DNA of 64,000 nt from Lepas anatifera (lineage: Eukaryota > Arthropoda > Thecostraca > Lepadidae): contig JAOTON010002061.1 in the NCBI GenBank assembly GCA_034440635.1, positions 62,001 through 126,000 on the forward strand, read 5' to 3'. Shown here in pieces: positions 22,283 through 32,284 of the stretch. The notes beneath the pieces were generated by a model. That model was not told where the DNA came from. It did not search any database and worked only from the letters and a program-made list of their open reading frames with translations. The first letter of the stretch is position 1; the number at the start of each line of letters is the position of its first letter. The position numbers and the translations under genes were made by a program.

Positions 22283-24429
22283 TTAACCCTCTCCCCGGGG
22301 GTGCTTAAAAACATCCCTTCGGGTGTTCCCGGCGGCACAAAAACGGCGGAACGAGGCGCCGCCGTGCTTTGGCTCACCTTATCTTTGATCAATTTCGCAA
22401 CTTTCCCCAAAACTTTAAGGTTGGGTCATCTTAGGTCAGGTCACCAGTAAAGATCAAGTGACCTCACCTCCAAGAATATTTAAGGTATCATAAGTAAAAA
22501 AAGGATAAATCTATCGAACTTATGCTTATACCACAGAATGGGCTCACCCAGTACTACTACATATATTTCGAGATTTTTCATGTTGGTGACCTAATGTCGC
22601 ACGGACCATGACCTCTTCATTGGAAATGCATGGTGAGCACGGAAATTGGGCTGATGTGTGTAGATAAAGCTGAGAACGCCTTCATATTCTCCAAATAGTA
22701 TTATCCTGAGCCCCTTTCTAGGTTCATGTTGAAAATTTTGACCTATGACCTCTCAGAGCTTATCTGGGATACTTAGCAGATTTTCAGACTTGAGTCAATA
22801 ACCTTGCAGGAAATTACTATTAACACGCGCCCCGCTGGGGGGCGAGATTCGCTGCCCTCCTGGTTTTCCCCTGATAACGCAAAAACGAAGAAACGCATAG
22901 CAACGAAACTTACAGCACCTTAACCCTAATTGAATTTACGCATCTGATCAATTTTTTAGGTCAGGTCAAGTCAGGTCAAGGAGCTATCCAAGGTCAAGTG
23001 ACCCGACCTCAAAATCTAAAGTCACGAGTTTGAAACGGTGCCTAAGGAACACCTGCCAACTGATTGGTTTGAAATTTTCACCATGTGATGAAGTATTAGA
23101 GTCTACAAACCCGCTATCTCAGAATTTTGATATTGTTGACCTAGGGTGGGGTCAATTTTTTGGTGACCCCATTAGGAGTCTATGGTGCAAAATTGAAAGG
23201 ACTCGTTTTCAGTAAATACCGGATAGATAAAGCTAAAAATCCTCACACCGTGTATTCCTACCACGATATTGATAAAGTTGAGTTTCTGACCATCTGACCT
23301 TCCAAAGGTCATGTCGGGTCACATGAGCATACAGTGATGGTTTTGCCAATGAGCTGTCACTGAATTGAGGTAACTCTTTCATTATGCTTGTATTGTGCTT
23401 ATATTTTCACGGGGAGTCTATCGATGCATGACCATACAGGTCACCCTGTGACCCTGACCTAGCTCAAGGTCAGGTCATTTTCACAATTTGACCTAGCAAG
23501 GTCAAATTATACATCATTTGATGCACCACGATGAGAGGAATCCAATGATGCATAAATATTTTCTCTGTCTCCGCTAGGGCTGATAATCCCGGGATCGGGA
23601 TCCCGGGATCCCGGGATTGTGTTAATCCCGAATCCCGGGATTATATATTTCTGAATCCCGGGATCCCGATATTTTCCAACACTCAAAATAGCCTGGAAAG
23701 CGTCGTTGATAGTAATAAAAATCATCATAGAATCCAACAACATGCTACAGCGTTGTTTTATGCTTAATATTTTACCTACCTGAAATGTTCAAACACAAGC
23801 AAAAGCCAGGCTCTTCCTTCTGCATGTACGTAGATTATACCTGGCATCGCTTCACAGTTCACACTGTGTCAGTTTTCAGTTTCTCTGTTCGAGCTCGAGT
23901 CTGAAAAGTAAAAAATGTTTTTTGAACGACCCTAACGAGACATGCATCGCGATCGAAAAGAACCTGGCGCATGGCTTTAATATATTACAATTGACCCCTG
24001 GGGTGTCAAAACTGACCCTTGATGGGGTCAAATGTAACATTTGAAGGAAGTATTTCAAAGCCAAGTTATGTAGCTATGTCCTAGCCAAGCAAAGACCAAT
24101 CAATGTTTTTATTTTGGTATAGTGCTACATCTGCTAGATAGCCAAAATGTCAAGGCTGCTGAAAATATGATGAAAAGTTTTCTGGCACAAAGCATTGCCC
24201 TTCCTGCAGCAGAAAATTAAGAATCGTGACAGTTACCACGGTCTCCCCTATCAACTTTACAGAAAAAGTAATGCAACGATCTCACTCTAAATTTCACATA
24301 TGCTACCAACACAATAATAATAAATGGGCTAAGCACTTCACACCGGCACACCAGTAACCAGCCTGACGCGCTTTGACTACTCTGTGTCCCGCCTAATCCA
24401 CGAACGAGCTCTGAGCGCTGACAACCGAC

Positions 24430-24677
24430 CACGTCTGAAATGAGAGCATCACGCAGTGCCACGGTAATGGCTGGCGGGGGCTTCTGGTCGGATAGAAACG
24501 TTGTTTGATTGGTTTTAGGCAATTTCCTGCGTTGTGGTTAGTTAAATTGATGCTGAGGCTACTTAGCCGGAATTTCCCGCAACTACTTGCTATGTTACGT
24601 TTTTGCACGATGGAGTAGACGGCTACTGATGGTGTTTTTAATACAATTTTCGTGGATTGTCGGTTTGGGACGAGCAA
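24430..24677 (-). pseudogene. hAT transposase N-terminal relic (BED-like finger)
   Basis: On the reverse strand, KTPSVAVYSIVQKRN is followed by SSCGKFRLSSLSINLTNH, resembling the BED zinc-finger pattern of hAT transposases (NLxxH at the end) although one cysteine pair is not intact. After a frame change, TFLSDQKPPPAITVALRDAL matches the usual hAT stretch after the finger (polar linker, then ITxAL). The zinc-finger identification is weak; the linker is better supported. It lies downstream of the central piece on the same strand, which is the wrong order for one intact gene. Confidence 0.45.
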
Positions 24678-24839
24678 TACAACAAACTTATTATTAACGG
24701 GTGGTATTCTGTTTTATTTTCGTTAGGTCAGTTTTTTATTAAGTTTTAAGCAAGACATGTCTTTTTACTAGAGGCCAATTTCCCGGCACTGGGGTGGGGG
24801 GCATTTCGCCGACGGGGGGCCGATTGGCCCCCAGTTAAC

Positions 24840-25042
24840 ATGTTAAAAATGACCTGGGACAGATGCATGCTTCCAAGTAGTTGTAGATGCAGAAGCGATG
24901 GACGTTGATGATCCTCAGCCAGCACAGTCGCTTCAATCGATGCTTTAACAGGCTCTAGATAAGATAAGAGTTCCAGAGCCATATCACAGTTCAGTGCATC
25001 CAGGCTAAGTCTCTCCAATCCTTCGCTTATGACCAAGGCCAT
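24840..25042 (-). pseudogene. hAT transposase central fragment, inverted
   Basis: The reverse-strand frame includes MALELLSYLEPVKASIEATV and EDHQRPSLLHLQLL. This matches the hAT block just before the dimerisation region (ELLxxLxPxKxATxxL...PxLxxVxPLL). It faces away from the C-terminal piece at 25029-25253, with the breakpoint at about 25030-25042. No start, stop or splice context makes it functional here. Confidence 0.6.
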
Positions 25043-25253
25043 TAGGAATGAGTTGGAAAACCTGCCTGCCTCTGGAAGAACGGGTATGATAGCTCTGTCC
25101 TACAGCTGGCTCAAGGACATAGTCCCAACGAGTGCTGACTCGGAACGTGTGTTTTCAACTGTCGGGAATATCGTCACTAAAGAACGGTCGAGTCTCGGCG
25201 ACGAAGCCGTTAATGCCCTTTGCTTCCTCAATTGCTACTATCGTGGCAGGTGA
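25029..25253 (+). pseudogene. hAT transposase C-terminal dimerisation region
   Basis: The frame contains LSYSWLKDIVPTSADSERVF followed by STVGNIVTKERSSL and NALCFLNCYY, then a stop. SERVFS...G.I.T..RS.L...V..L.FL is the hallmark of the hAT C-terminal dimerisation domain. The frame is open for 74 codons. In an intact transposase several hundred residues would precede it on the same strand; here the upstream piece is inverted, so this is a remnant. Confidence 0.85.
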
Positions 25254-25931
25254 CTTGTGTGACCAGGACACAATAGGCCGGGTCACAATAGGTAAATACC
25301 TCTATTGTAATTTGACTAGAAATATAACCAGAAATATATATAGTTAATATCATTCATATGTCTTTATTTGTTTGGGGGCGAACATTTTATTCTGTTTAGT
25401 GTCCATATGAATTTTCATGTGCTTTCCGCATGGTGTAAATAGTATGCTATGAGTTATCCTTAACGGGAAATATTTACTATGCTGTGAAGAATACGCCACA
25501 TACGTTATCTAAAGCAGAGACTTGTTTTCGACATGTTTATTGAAAAATTGCCCAATCCCGGGATCCTGGATATCCGGGATTGAGGGTCGATGAATCCCGG
25601 GATCCCGGGATTGCAAAAATATCCCGGGATTATCAGCCTAGTCTCCGCTGAGTAAATATCTAGAGGTGCAAACGTACACTGACCTGTTGTAAGCCTATGG
25701 AACCTTCTTTGACCTATGCTGACCTCAATATTTACCTGATAAAAGTGTTTTCTACATTTTTTTCGTCAAGAGCTTTCTCACGCCGTCCGTAATTTTTATT
25801 TAGCTTTTCTGGGAAATGAGATACGGAGGGGGACAAAAACGCCCCCCCCTCCAGCGGGGCGCGTTATGCCAGGACTCCCAGCGGGGCGCGTGTTAACCTT
25901 TTATTTTGATGCCATTACGTTTAGATTAGCA

Positions 25932-26282
25932 TTAAGTTCTCGGAAGGCCTGCTGTAGATAGGGTGCCATAAACCGCAGAGTGTTGTAGGAGTGACCTAGG
26001 ATCCTAAAAAGATGATAAAACAGATGACAGTAAAAGCGATGAAAGCGATCACTCCTCGAGGAAATGACTCCTCGCCTGACGACGCCCTAAGACCGAAACG
26101 TTGCATTTACCTCATCCCGTGGCTTTTCTCTTTATCTTTACCTTGACCTAGCCTTTTTGGGCTTTTTAGGGTTTAGACCTTTTAGTTTCTGATTTGGCTT
26201 TTTAGGCTGCAAGGCTTTTAGCGCTTTTACTGCCATCTGTTTTGTCATCTTTTTAGGGTCATAAGTCATTCCCACAACACCC
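25932..26282. mobile_element. 351-bp insertion with partial inverted arms
   Basis: Flanked by TAGATTAG on both sides (25924-25931 and 26283-26290), interrupting T3 sequence that reads through in other copies. The left arm (25932-26045) in reverse complement shares the TTTTACTG...CATCTTTTTAGG...CACAACAC block with the right arm (26210-26280). Between the arms is CTGACGACGCCCTAAGACCG followed by AAACGTTGC. A related fragment is at 549-665. The superfamily is unknown. Confidence 0.6.
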
Positions 26283-26689
26283 TAGATTAGTATTGCGAGT
26301 AGAGTGATGTATATGTATGTACCTATTAACTATGCTAGATCAGATAGTGACATTGACCTGACCTCTTGTCAGGTCATTTTTATGTTTTGACTAGGATAGC
26401 CATATTATACATCATTCGATTCCTCATAACAAGAGTAAGCAAATTGTACCTATAAAATAATTACAGCCCAAATCTGTCAGACGCTAGGGGCCCTAAATCT
26501 TCTCTAAAATGCCATCTTATTTGACCTGCCATGACCTCAATAATGACCTGAGCCAAAAAGTGTCCAATGTAGTTTCTTCATGAATTTGTATGAGCCATTC
26601 ACCAGCTTTTGTTTTTTTATATTCCGTATAGGAGCCAGGTTCGAGCAGGGGAGGTGTTTGAACACCCCCCCGTGGCAAAGGTGGCTCAG

Positions 26690-28618
26690 AGGGAGGGGGT
26701 TTCAAACACACCCTTCAAACTTGACTCTTATGCGGGATCAAGAAATACCTGAATGCCGGTAGATTACCAATAAAAATCCATGAATAAACTATGCTAGCTA
26801 CTTTTTGGTCCAGGTCATTATTGAGGTCATGACAGGTCAAAGAAGGGGGCATGTTAGAGAAGAGTTTTTTTCTGGGCTCTAGCTTCTGGCAGAGTGAGTT
26901 ATAATTTTTAGGCACCATTCGCTTTCTCTCGTTACGGCGAATCCAATGGTGTATAATATTACAATGTTAGGTCAAACCACAAAATGATCAGACCTAAAGT
27001 CAGGTTAAGGTTACTATCTAACCTAGCATCGTCGATGCGCATATCAATCGATTTGCAATAACAATCCAAACGCAATGGTATCAAAATAAAAAGTTTATAA
27101 TAATTCCCTGCAATGTTGTTGACCCAAGTCTGAAAACCTGCTTAATGAGCCCCAGATAACCTCTCAGAGCTCAAAGGTCCAAACTTGCAACATAAACCTA
27201 TAAAAGGATCTAGGATACCATGATTTGGAGAATGCAAAGGTATTCTAAGCAGTATCCACAGAAATAGAGCACTTTTCGGCCAATTTCCGTTTTCCTCATG
27301 CATTTCCAATTGAGAGTTCATGATCCGTACCTGACCCCAGGTCATGGATATGAAATATCCCGGAATACATTTATTACTCGGTGGGCCGTTAGGTGGTATA
27401 GGTCTTATTTTTATAGAATCGCCCTTTTGTTGCTTGTCACCTTAAACATTTTTGGAGTTAATGCTGCTTTTCCTGCACTGGTGACCTTACCTGAAATGAC
27501 ATTTAACTGAAATGACCTCGTTGCTAAGATGTTCCCTGGCCTCTCCCCTCGAATCCGGAAATGTAAAAAACATTGAAGATTATATATTCGGGCACAGCCC
27601 TTCATCAGAATCGTAGGGTAAATATCAATAGCTCTCAGTCCTAGAATAGCCAGACCTCGAAATGAGCTTCACACAAAAATGCCTTTTAGAATGAATCGTT
27701 AAAAATAAGATTGGATGTCGTGACAACAACGATATTGGTACCTCTAACCTAACAGCAAGTTGTTTTTTGTTTTGTTTTTGCAGCCACACATATACTCTTT
27801 CGACGCTTAACGTTGGGCCAGAGGAGCAGGCTGTGGAAAATGGGTTTATCAATTACAAACAAGTTGACCTTGACCACTAGGTACAATCTTAACTAAATAA
27901 TTCGAGGGAGGCTTTTATTGTAAAAATATAGCATCATGTTAAAGGGGAAAGTATGCAGTCTTTACACCGATCTAGTATCACGTCTACTAGTGCTAAATAG
28001 GTAGTTTTTGGTTAGTATTTTAGCTGCAGCCGACGGAAAAAAGTAAATAAGAAGAACAGAAATATTCAAATAACCGATTAAGGTACTTCAGCGAGTTTTT
28101 CATTGTTAATCAAAAGCTAGTGTTTGGCTGAAATAATAGAAAAATCTGTCACAAATACTGGTCTAGGTTTGTCGTATTGTCGGCTTTGCTTTTAGGTTAG
28201 AGGTACCAATATCGTTGTTGTCACGACATCCAATCTTATTTTTAACGATTCATTCTAAAAGGTATTTTTGTGTGAAGCTCAATTCGAGGTCTGGCTATTC
28301 TAGGACTGAGAATTATTGATATTTACTCCACGATTCTGATGAAGGGCTGTGCCCGAATATATAATCTTCAGTGTTTTTTTACATTTCCGGATTCGAGGGG
28401 AGAGGCCAGGGAACATCTAGCAACTCATCATCATGCTCCTCGCCGCAGCACTTCAAAACTTATCAACGAAATGACCTCAACCTTAAAATTTGGGGAAAGC
28501 TGCGGAATTGATTAAAGATAAGGTGCGCCAAATACAACGATGCCGCTTTTTCGTCCCACCGGAAAATCTCACGGGGGCTTTTCAAGCACCCCCAGTCCCC
28601 CACATGGGCGAGGGTTAA
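26690..28618 (-). mobile_element. T3 TTAA element in reverse orientation, with nested foldback
   Basis: Runs in reverse from a fused junction near 26690 (GGGTTTCAAACACACCC) to TTAA at 28615-28618 after CATGGGCGAGGG. It follows the T3 order, with the AGGTCA-rich core at 26810-27010 and 27290-27350. It is interrupted by the inverted-repeat element at 27520-28467. Together with the copy to its left it forms a tail-to-tail pair. Confidence 0.75.
27520..28467. mobile_element. Inverted-repeat element with hammerhead-like motif
   Basis: Arms of about 230 bp (27520-27750 and 28195-28424) are inverted copies of each other, starting GTTGCTAGATGTTCCCTGG. An 11-bp duplication, GAAATGACCTC, lies at 27509-27519 and 28468-28478 and joins T3 sequence cleanly. 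Each arm holds CTGATGAAGGGCTGTGCCCG followed by AATATATAATC: CUGAUGA, a GGGC/GCCC hairpin, then GAA, like a hammerhead ribozyme core. Penelope-like elements are known to carry hammerhead motifs and variable duplications, so that family is a candidate. The middle has no coding frame. A 3' extra segment (28425-28467) is outside the arms. Confidence 0.6.
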
Positions 28619-28676
28619 AGAGACTATCTTAATTTTATGATTTGTTTTAACTGAGATAGCAGCTTTGTAGTGGGTG

Positions 28677-29522
28677 TTAACCCTGCCACCGGGGCCTCGA
28701 TGGCCCCTAAGGTTTTTCGGGATGCGAAAACGACGAGGCGCGCACCGCGGTTGGGGCTCTACCCCCTGCACATTTCATCATCCTGAAATTTTTACCCGGT
28801 CCGGTCGGTCCCAGACAGGTAGGTCCCTTTCCCTTTGGCTCTGTAGGCTACTTTAAGTCGATCGATTTGAACTTCCTCACTTCATGACCCCTCCGGGTTA
28901 GGTGTTATCCGGGATTTTCTTTCGTGCCTGGGTGGTCGGCGACCTCTCCCATTGGAAAGCATGGGAAGCTTTCTGATTAAGCCAAAAATGATTGCAATAC
29001 TCAGACTGCTCGACAACGTTTTTGGAACCCTTTCACGGATCCCGGGTCTTTTGCTTTGACCTTTCAAGGTCATGGTCGGGTCAAAACAGTATTTTGACAA
29101 TAACTTTTGCCTAATTGAGCTAGGCGGTGAAACAAACCATCGTGTTTGTTTGTACTGGCTTTCATTTGATATACGGGGTCTTTGCCTTTCGTGACCTGGT
29201 CTATTGGGTCACGGGTGACCTCTGGCGGTCAAACCACTGGGGGGGTTTTCGTTCCACTGCGGAAAAGTACTGGCAATTTGTATAATGTTTTACCGGCCTA
29301 TAGCTCTAATGACATAGAGTTATGCCCGTTTGTAATCATTGCTATTTGAGTGAAAATAGCCGATCTTGACCTATTTAACCTCTGGGGTCAAACCATTGAC
29401 CTGGCACTAAACTGGTAATTTTTACTGAATTCGGGCTTTCTATTGTACTTGCGATTTGGCTAACGCCCTATTTTCGGTTAGAGGGGGCATCAGGCCCCCG
29501 GTGGGTGGGCCCCGCGGGTTAA
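28677..29522 (+). mobile_element. T4 TTAA element with many small deletions
   Basis: TTAA at 28677-28680 and 29519-29522. It starts CCCTGCCACCGGGGCC, like 6318, and ends GTGGGTGGGCCCCGCGGG. The order of the body matches 6318-7342, but dozens of short losses reduce it to 846 bp, and many AGGTCA words have decayed to GGGTCA or lost bases. Confidence 0.8.
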
Positions 29523-30214
29523 GAAACCACTATTGGCATATTTCATTTCGCCCATAGCTCTCGGTATGAAATTTCCGCCAGGTTTAAAGTTCAAAGTAAA
29601 GGAGCTTATTGCGTTATTTCAAACCCTGAAGGAACACCTTCCATATGGTTCCAGTCATCTGATTGGTTATAAGCTCTAAGCCTCGCCCACACGCTTCAAT
29701 GCCACAATTACCATGCTAGCGAGTGAACCAGCATGCAACACGCCTGTCCACTTAAAAAGCCGAGCGAGTAGTTGTCCATAGAAGAGCGTTACTGGGCCGA
29801 AGTGCTCCCGATGGCGGCCACACACATCGCATTCTCCCTCCCACGTACTTACCAAAACAAAGTCATTTCTTTCAAAATCAAACTGAAATTGTTTCTTTAC
29901 AACACACATATGCATCGTATTCCCGTCACTGAATAAACAAGGCCACCGTAACGCCATCCGTCGTTCAGTTTTTGCACCAGTGATTAACAAGGCCGAAAAT
30001 GGACGGGCGGACCGAGAGTGCGATTGCCCTGGCAAGTGAACAAATATGGTTCTGATTATGAGAGCGGAGGCCCTCAGCGGAAAGTCAGTTGCGTGCCCTA
30101 CGATTATTTCACCATGTATTGGAATAGCCCATGCATGCGATTTTGTCATGTGGAAATGATGTGAACAGGCCTTTACAGCGAGTATATGATCAAGGTCTGG
30201 GATTTCGGTGATTA
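29523..30214 (-). other. Unassigned; holds most of a 215-codon ORF
   Basis: A reverse-strand ORF (29676-30323) is open for 215 codons, and its first 36 codons lie inside the T1 copy at 30215. The unique part includes a Cys-containing stretch, WEGECDVCGRHREHFGPVT, and GNTMHMCVVKKQFQFDF. I recognise no family. It may be a host exon read through into a transposon, or chance. Confidence 0.25.
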
Positions 30215-31070
30215 TTAACACGCGCATTGACGGGGGGCGGGTACCCGCCCCTCGGGTTTTTCGGAGACAGCAGAAAAACGGCGGCACGCAGCGCCGCTGT
30301 ACTTGGTATACCTTTTTCCTCATTATTTTTGCAACTTCTGTGAAAATTTTAAGGATAGGTCATCTCAGGTCAGGTCACCAGTACAGGTCAAGTGACCCGA
30401 CCTAAAAAAAGTTTAAGATAGCATAAGTCGGAGCAGGGTGAACTTATCCAATTGAAACTCATATCACATAATGGGCTCACCGAGTTCTCTAAAATATGTT
30501 CCGGTATTTTTGATATTGATGACCTAAGGTCAGGTACGAAGCATGACCTCTCCATTGGTAATACATGGGAAATATGGTTTTTACTGAATAACTCAGTAAC
30601 AGATGGTGACAGAGCGTTTATTTTAGCTTCATTAGACTCGCCTTGGCTTTGCAGTTCTAATGATATGCATTTTATATAATTTGACCCTGACCTGACCTCA
30701 GGTGAGGTCAAATCTTTGATTTGACCTAGCAAGGTCAAATCATATATCATTCAATTCAGCTTGCTGCGAGGATTCATAGAGTTCAAGTCGTTTTGCTCTA
30801 TCTTTACTTGTTCGGATGTAATGGCCGAAAAACTTAATTTACATGTTATCCCTATGACGGCATTTGACGGCATGTTTTTGACCTCTGGTGACCTTAAATG
30901 TGACCTGACAAAAAATGGTTCAAATATTTTCGATGGAGAAGCGGATGGGCTACACAACGCCGTTTACCGTTTTTTGCTACCTACCGTGGTTCTCGAGATC
31001 TTAGGGGGGCGGGTACCCGCCTCCTCGTCATTCCGAAGGTGGCTCAGACCCCCGTCAATGCGCGTGTTAA
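30215..31070 (+). mobile_element. T1 TTAA element, copy 2
   Basis: TTAA at 30215-30218 and 31067-31070. One CGCATTGACGGGGGG motif at the left and two motifs at the right. A GC hairpin (GGCGGCACGCAGCGCCGC) lies near 30280-30300. This copy has TTAATTTACATG at 30836-30847, a TTAA at the exact place where the T2 element entered the T1 copy at 49233. Confidence 0.95.
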
Positions 31071-31499
31071 ATGTTATTTAACCCCAGCATGTTTTTTGAC
31101 GTCGCACGGGCAGAAAGAGCGGATATTTCTGTTTTAGCGTATGGAAATGGGAAAAATGTTATTTCCTGATTGTCAGACCTCTTTCGTTCTAATTAGAACG
31201 TCCTCAGACCTCTTTCATTCTTTTTAGAATGTCAAAAAAGTTGTCCATTCACTTAAAATGGCGCGTCTGGCGCGCCGGCGTCGGACCACTGATGTGTTTT
31301 GCTGGGCGGTGTATCTTACTGCCATCTAGTGCCGGAACTGTCTGTTCACGGTAAAGATTCGTGTTGGCGCCAGCAAGTAGTACGGGATAATAGTAGATGG
31401 ACGCGCGGACGTTAGGTAGGGCTAACATTGCGATGGGGGGGGGCTGCAGTAAGAGCGACCGTACAATCAATAGGGATTGTATTTTTGTTTGTGTGCGTG
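31071..31499. other. Unassigned; duplicated TTCT/AGAA hairpin words
   Basis: Two consecutive segments read CAGACCTCTTTC(G/A)TTCT...TAGAA(C/T)GTC (about 31174-31233), each able to form a short TTCT/AGAA hairpin. Nothing else is recognised. Confidence 0.4.
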
Positions 31500-32010
31500 G
31501 TAAGTGAGCTAACCATCCCAAGAGGGAAGATCCAGCAAGGCAAACTCTTGAGGACGCCCGAAACCAACTCTTGGGACACCCTAGACCAGCCTGCGGGTGG
31601 CGTTTAAGTTCCCCTGGAACGCCCATCAAACATCTTTGGGTGGCCCCGTTTAGGGGCCCTTTGCAGTGCTTAAGCACAGCCCAGGGGCGGGGAGGGGCGA
31701 TTGTTTGACTGGTCCAAGGACCCCGGATGATGGTTTGAGGGGCCCCAAAACTTGGAATCGTTGGTTTTCAAGAGCTGGTCTTGGAGGGATCCCTAAGTAA
31801 TTATCTCGGGGGCCCCTAGGGGTTAGTATCAGGGGCCGTAAAGAGTTGGTCTCGGGGCCCCAAGAGTTTGTCTCAGAGTCCCCAAGAGTTTATTCCTGGG
31901 GCCCCCAAGTATTAGTCTGGCTGAGCCCCCCAAAGTTGGTCTCAGTGGCTACCCGAGCTGGTCTCGAGCCCACCCCCAGTCAGAGTTGGCCTCAGGGGCC
32001 CTGAAAATGT
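31500..32010. repeat. Degenerate GGGGCCCC tandem repeat, two orientations
   Basis: Right part (31690-32010): about ten diverged units of roughly 30 bp built on GTTGGTCTCAGGGGCCCCCAA. Left part (31525-31660): the same unit in reverse complement (ACCAACTCTTGGGACACCC, GGTGGCCCCGTTTAGGGGCC). The 142-codon antisense ORF at 31249-31677 is an artefact of this repeat. Confidence 0.65.
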
Positions 32011-32284
32011 AATTTAAGCACGTTAGAAATAAGTGCCTCGCAAATTATTTATTTTCAAAAATTTCCTATATCTATTTTTATATAAATGTTTGATGCGATT
32101 ACGTCTTGTCTTCTTTGAAGTCTCAGCCTGGCAGCAAAAAAACTACAAACATATATAAATAATAAAGAACTTATCATACTAGAAACAATCATCATCAGCA
32201 CCCAAAATAAACACTAAATAGACATATCAACCCAGATGTGCCGCTACACTTGAACAACTGAGCTAGCTCACAGAAGAAATTTTT

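Larger units (their letters stand above)
23575..25640. mobile_element. hAT transposon with rearranged transposase gene
   Basis: Inverted ends TAGGGCTGATAATCCCGGGA and, on the reverse strand, TAGGCTGATAATCCCGGGAT, flanked by a perfect 8-bp duplication GTCTCCGC (23567-23574 and 25641-25648). The GGGATCCCGGGATT subterminal word is repeated at both ends (23580-23665 and 25553-25635). It is 2,066 bp long. Inside are three pieces of hAT transposase in inconsistent orientation, so it is defective. Confidence 0.9.
22820..25896 (+). mobile_element. T2 TTAA element split by a hAT transposon
   Basis: TTAA at 22820-22823 and 25893-25896. Left end CACGCGCCCCGCTGGGG. The right end holds two copies of the CAGCGGGGCGCG motif separated by 'ttatgccaggactcc'. 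Without the hAT and one 8-bp repeat the element is about 1,003 bp, matching 15284-16281 in length and order. Confidence 0.85.
22283..26690 (+). mobile_element. T3 TTAA element carrying nested insertions
   Basis: Left end TTAA at 22283-22286 followed by CCCTCTCCCCGGGGGTG. T3 sequence resumes at 25897 (TTTATTTTGATGCCATTACG) and continues to the end block with GTTTGAACACCCCC and GGTGGCTCAGA near 26655-26690. It is split by a T2 element (22820-25896), which itself contains a hAT transposon, and by a 351-bp insertion (25932-26282). The normal right TTAA is missing: the copy runs directly into an opposite T3 copy. Confidence 0.75.

Noticed and set aside
26076..26100. Hammerhead ribozyme core (CTGACGA ... 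GAAAC)
   Set aside because: The intervening segment CGCCCTAAGACC does not form a proper stem II; the first pair would be C-C.
31249..31677. 142-codon antisense ORF
   Set aside because: Lies over the degenerate GGGGCCCC tandem repeat; composition follows the repeat and no domain is seen.
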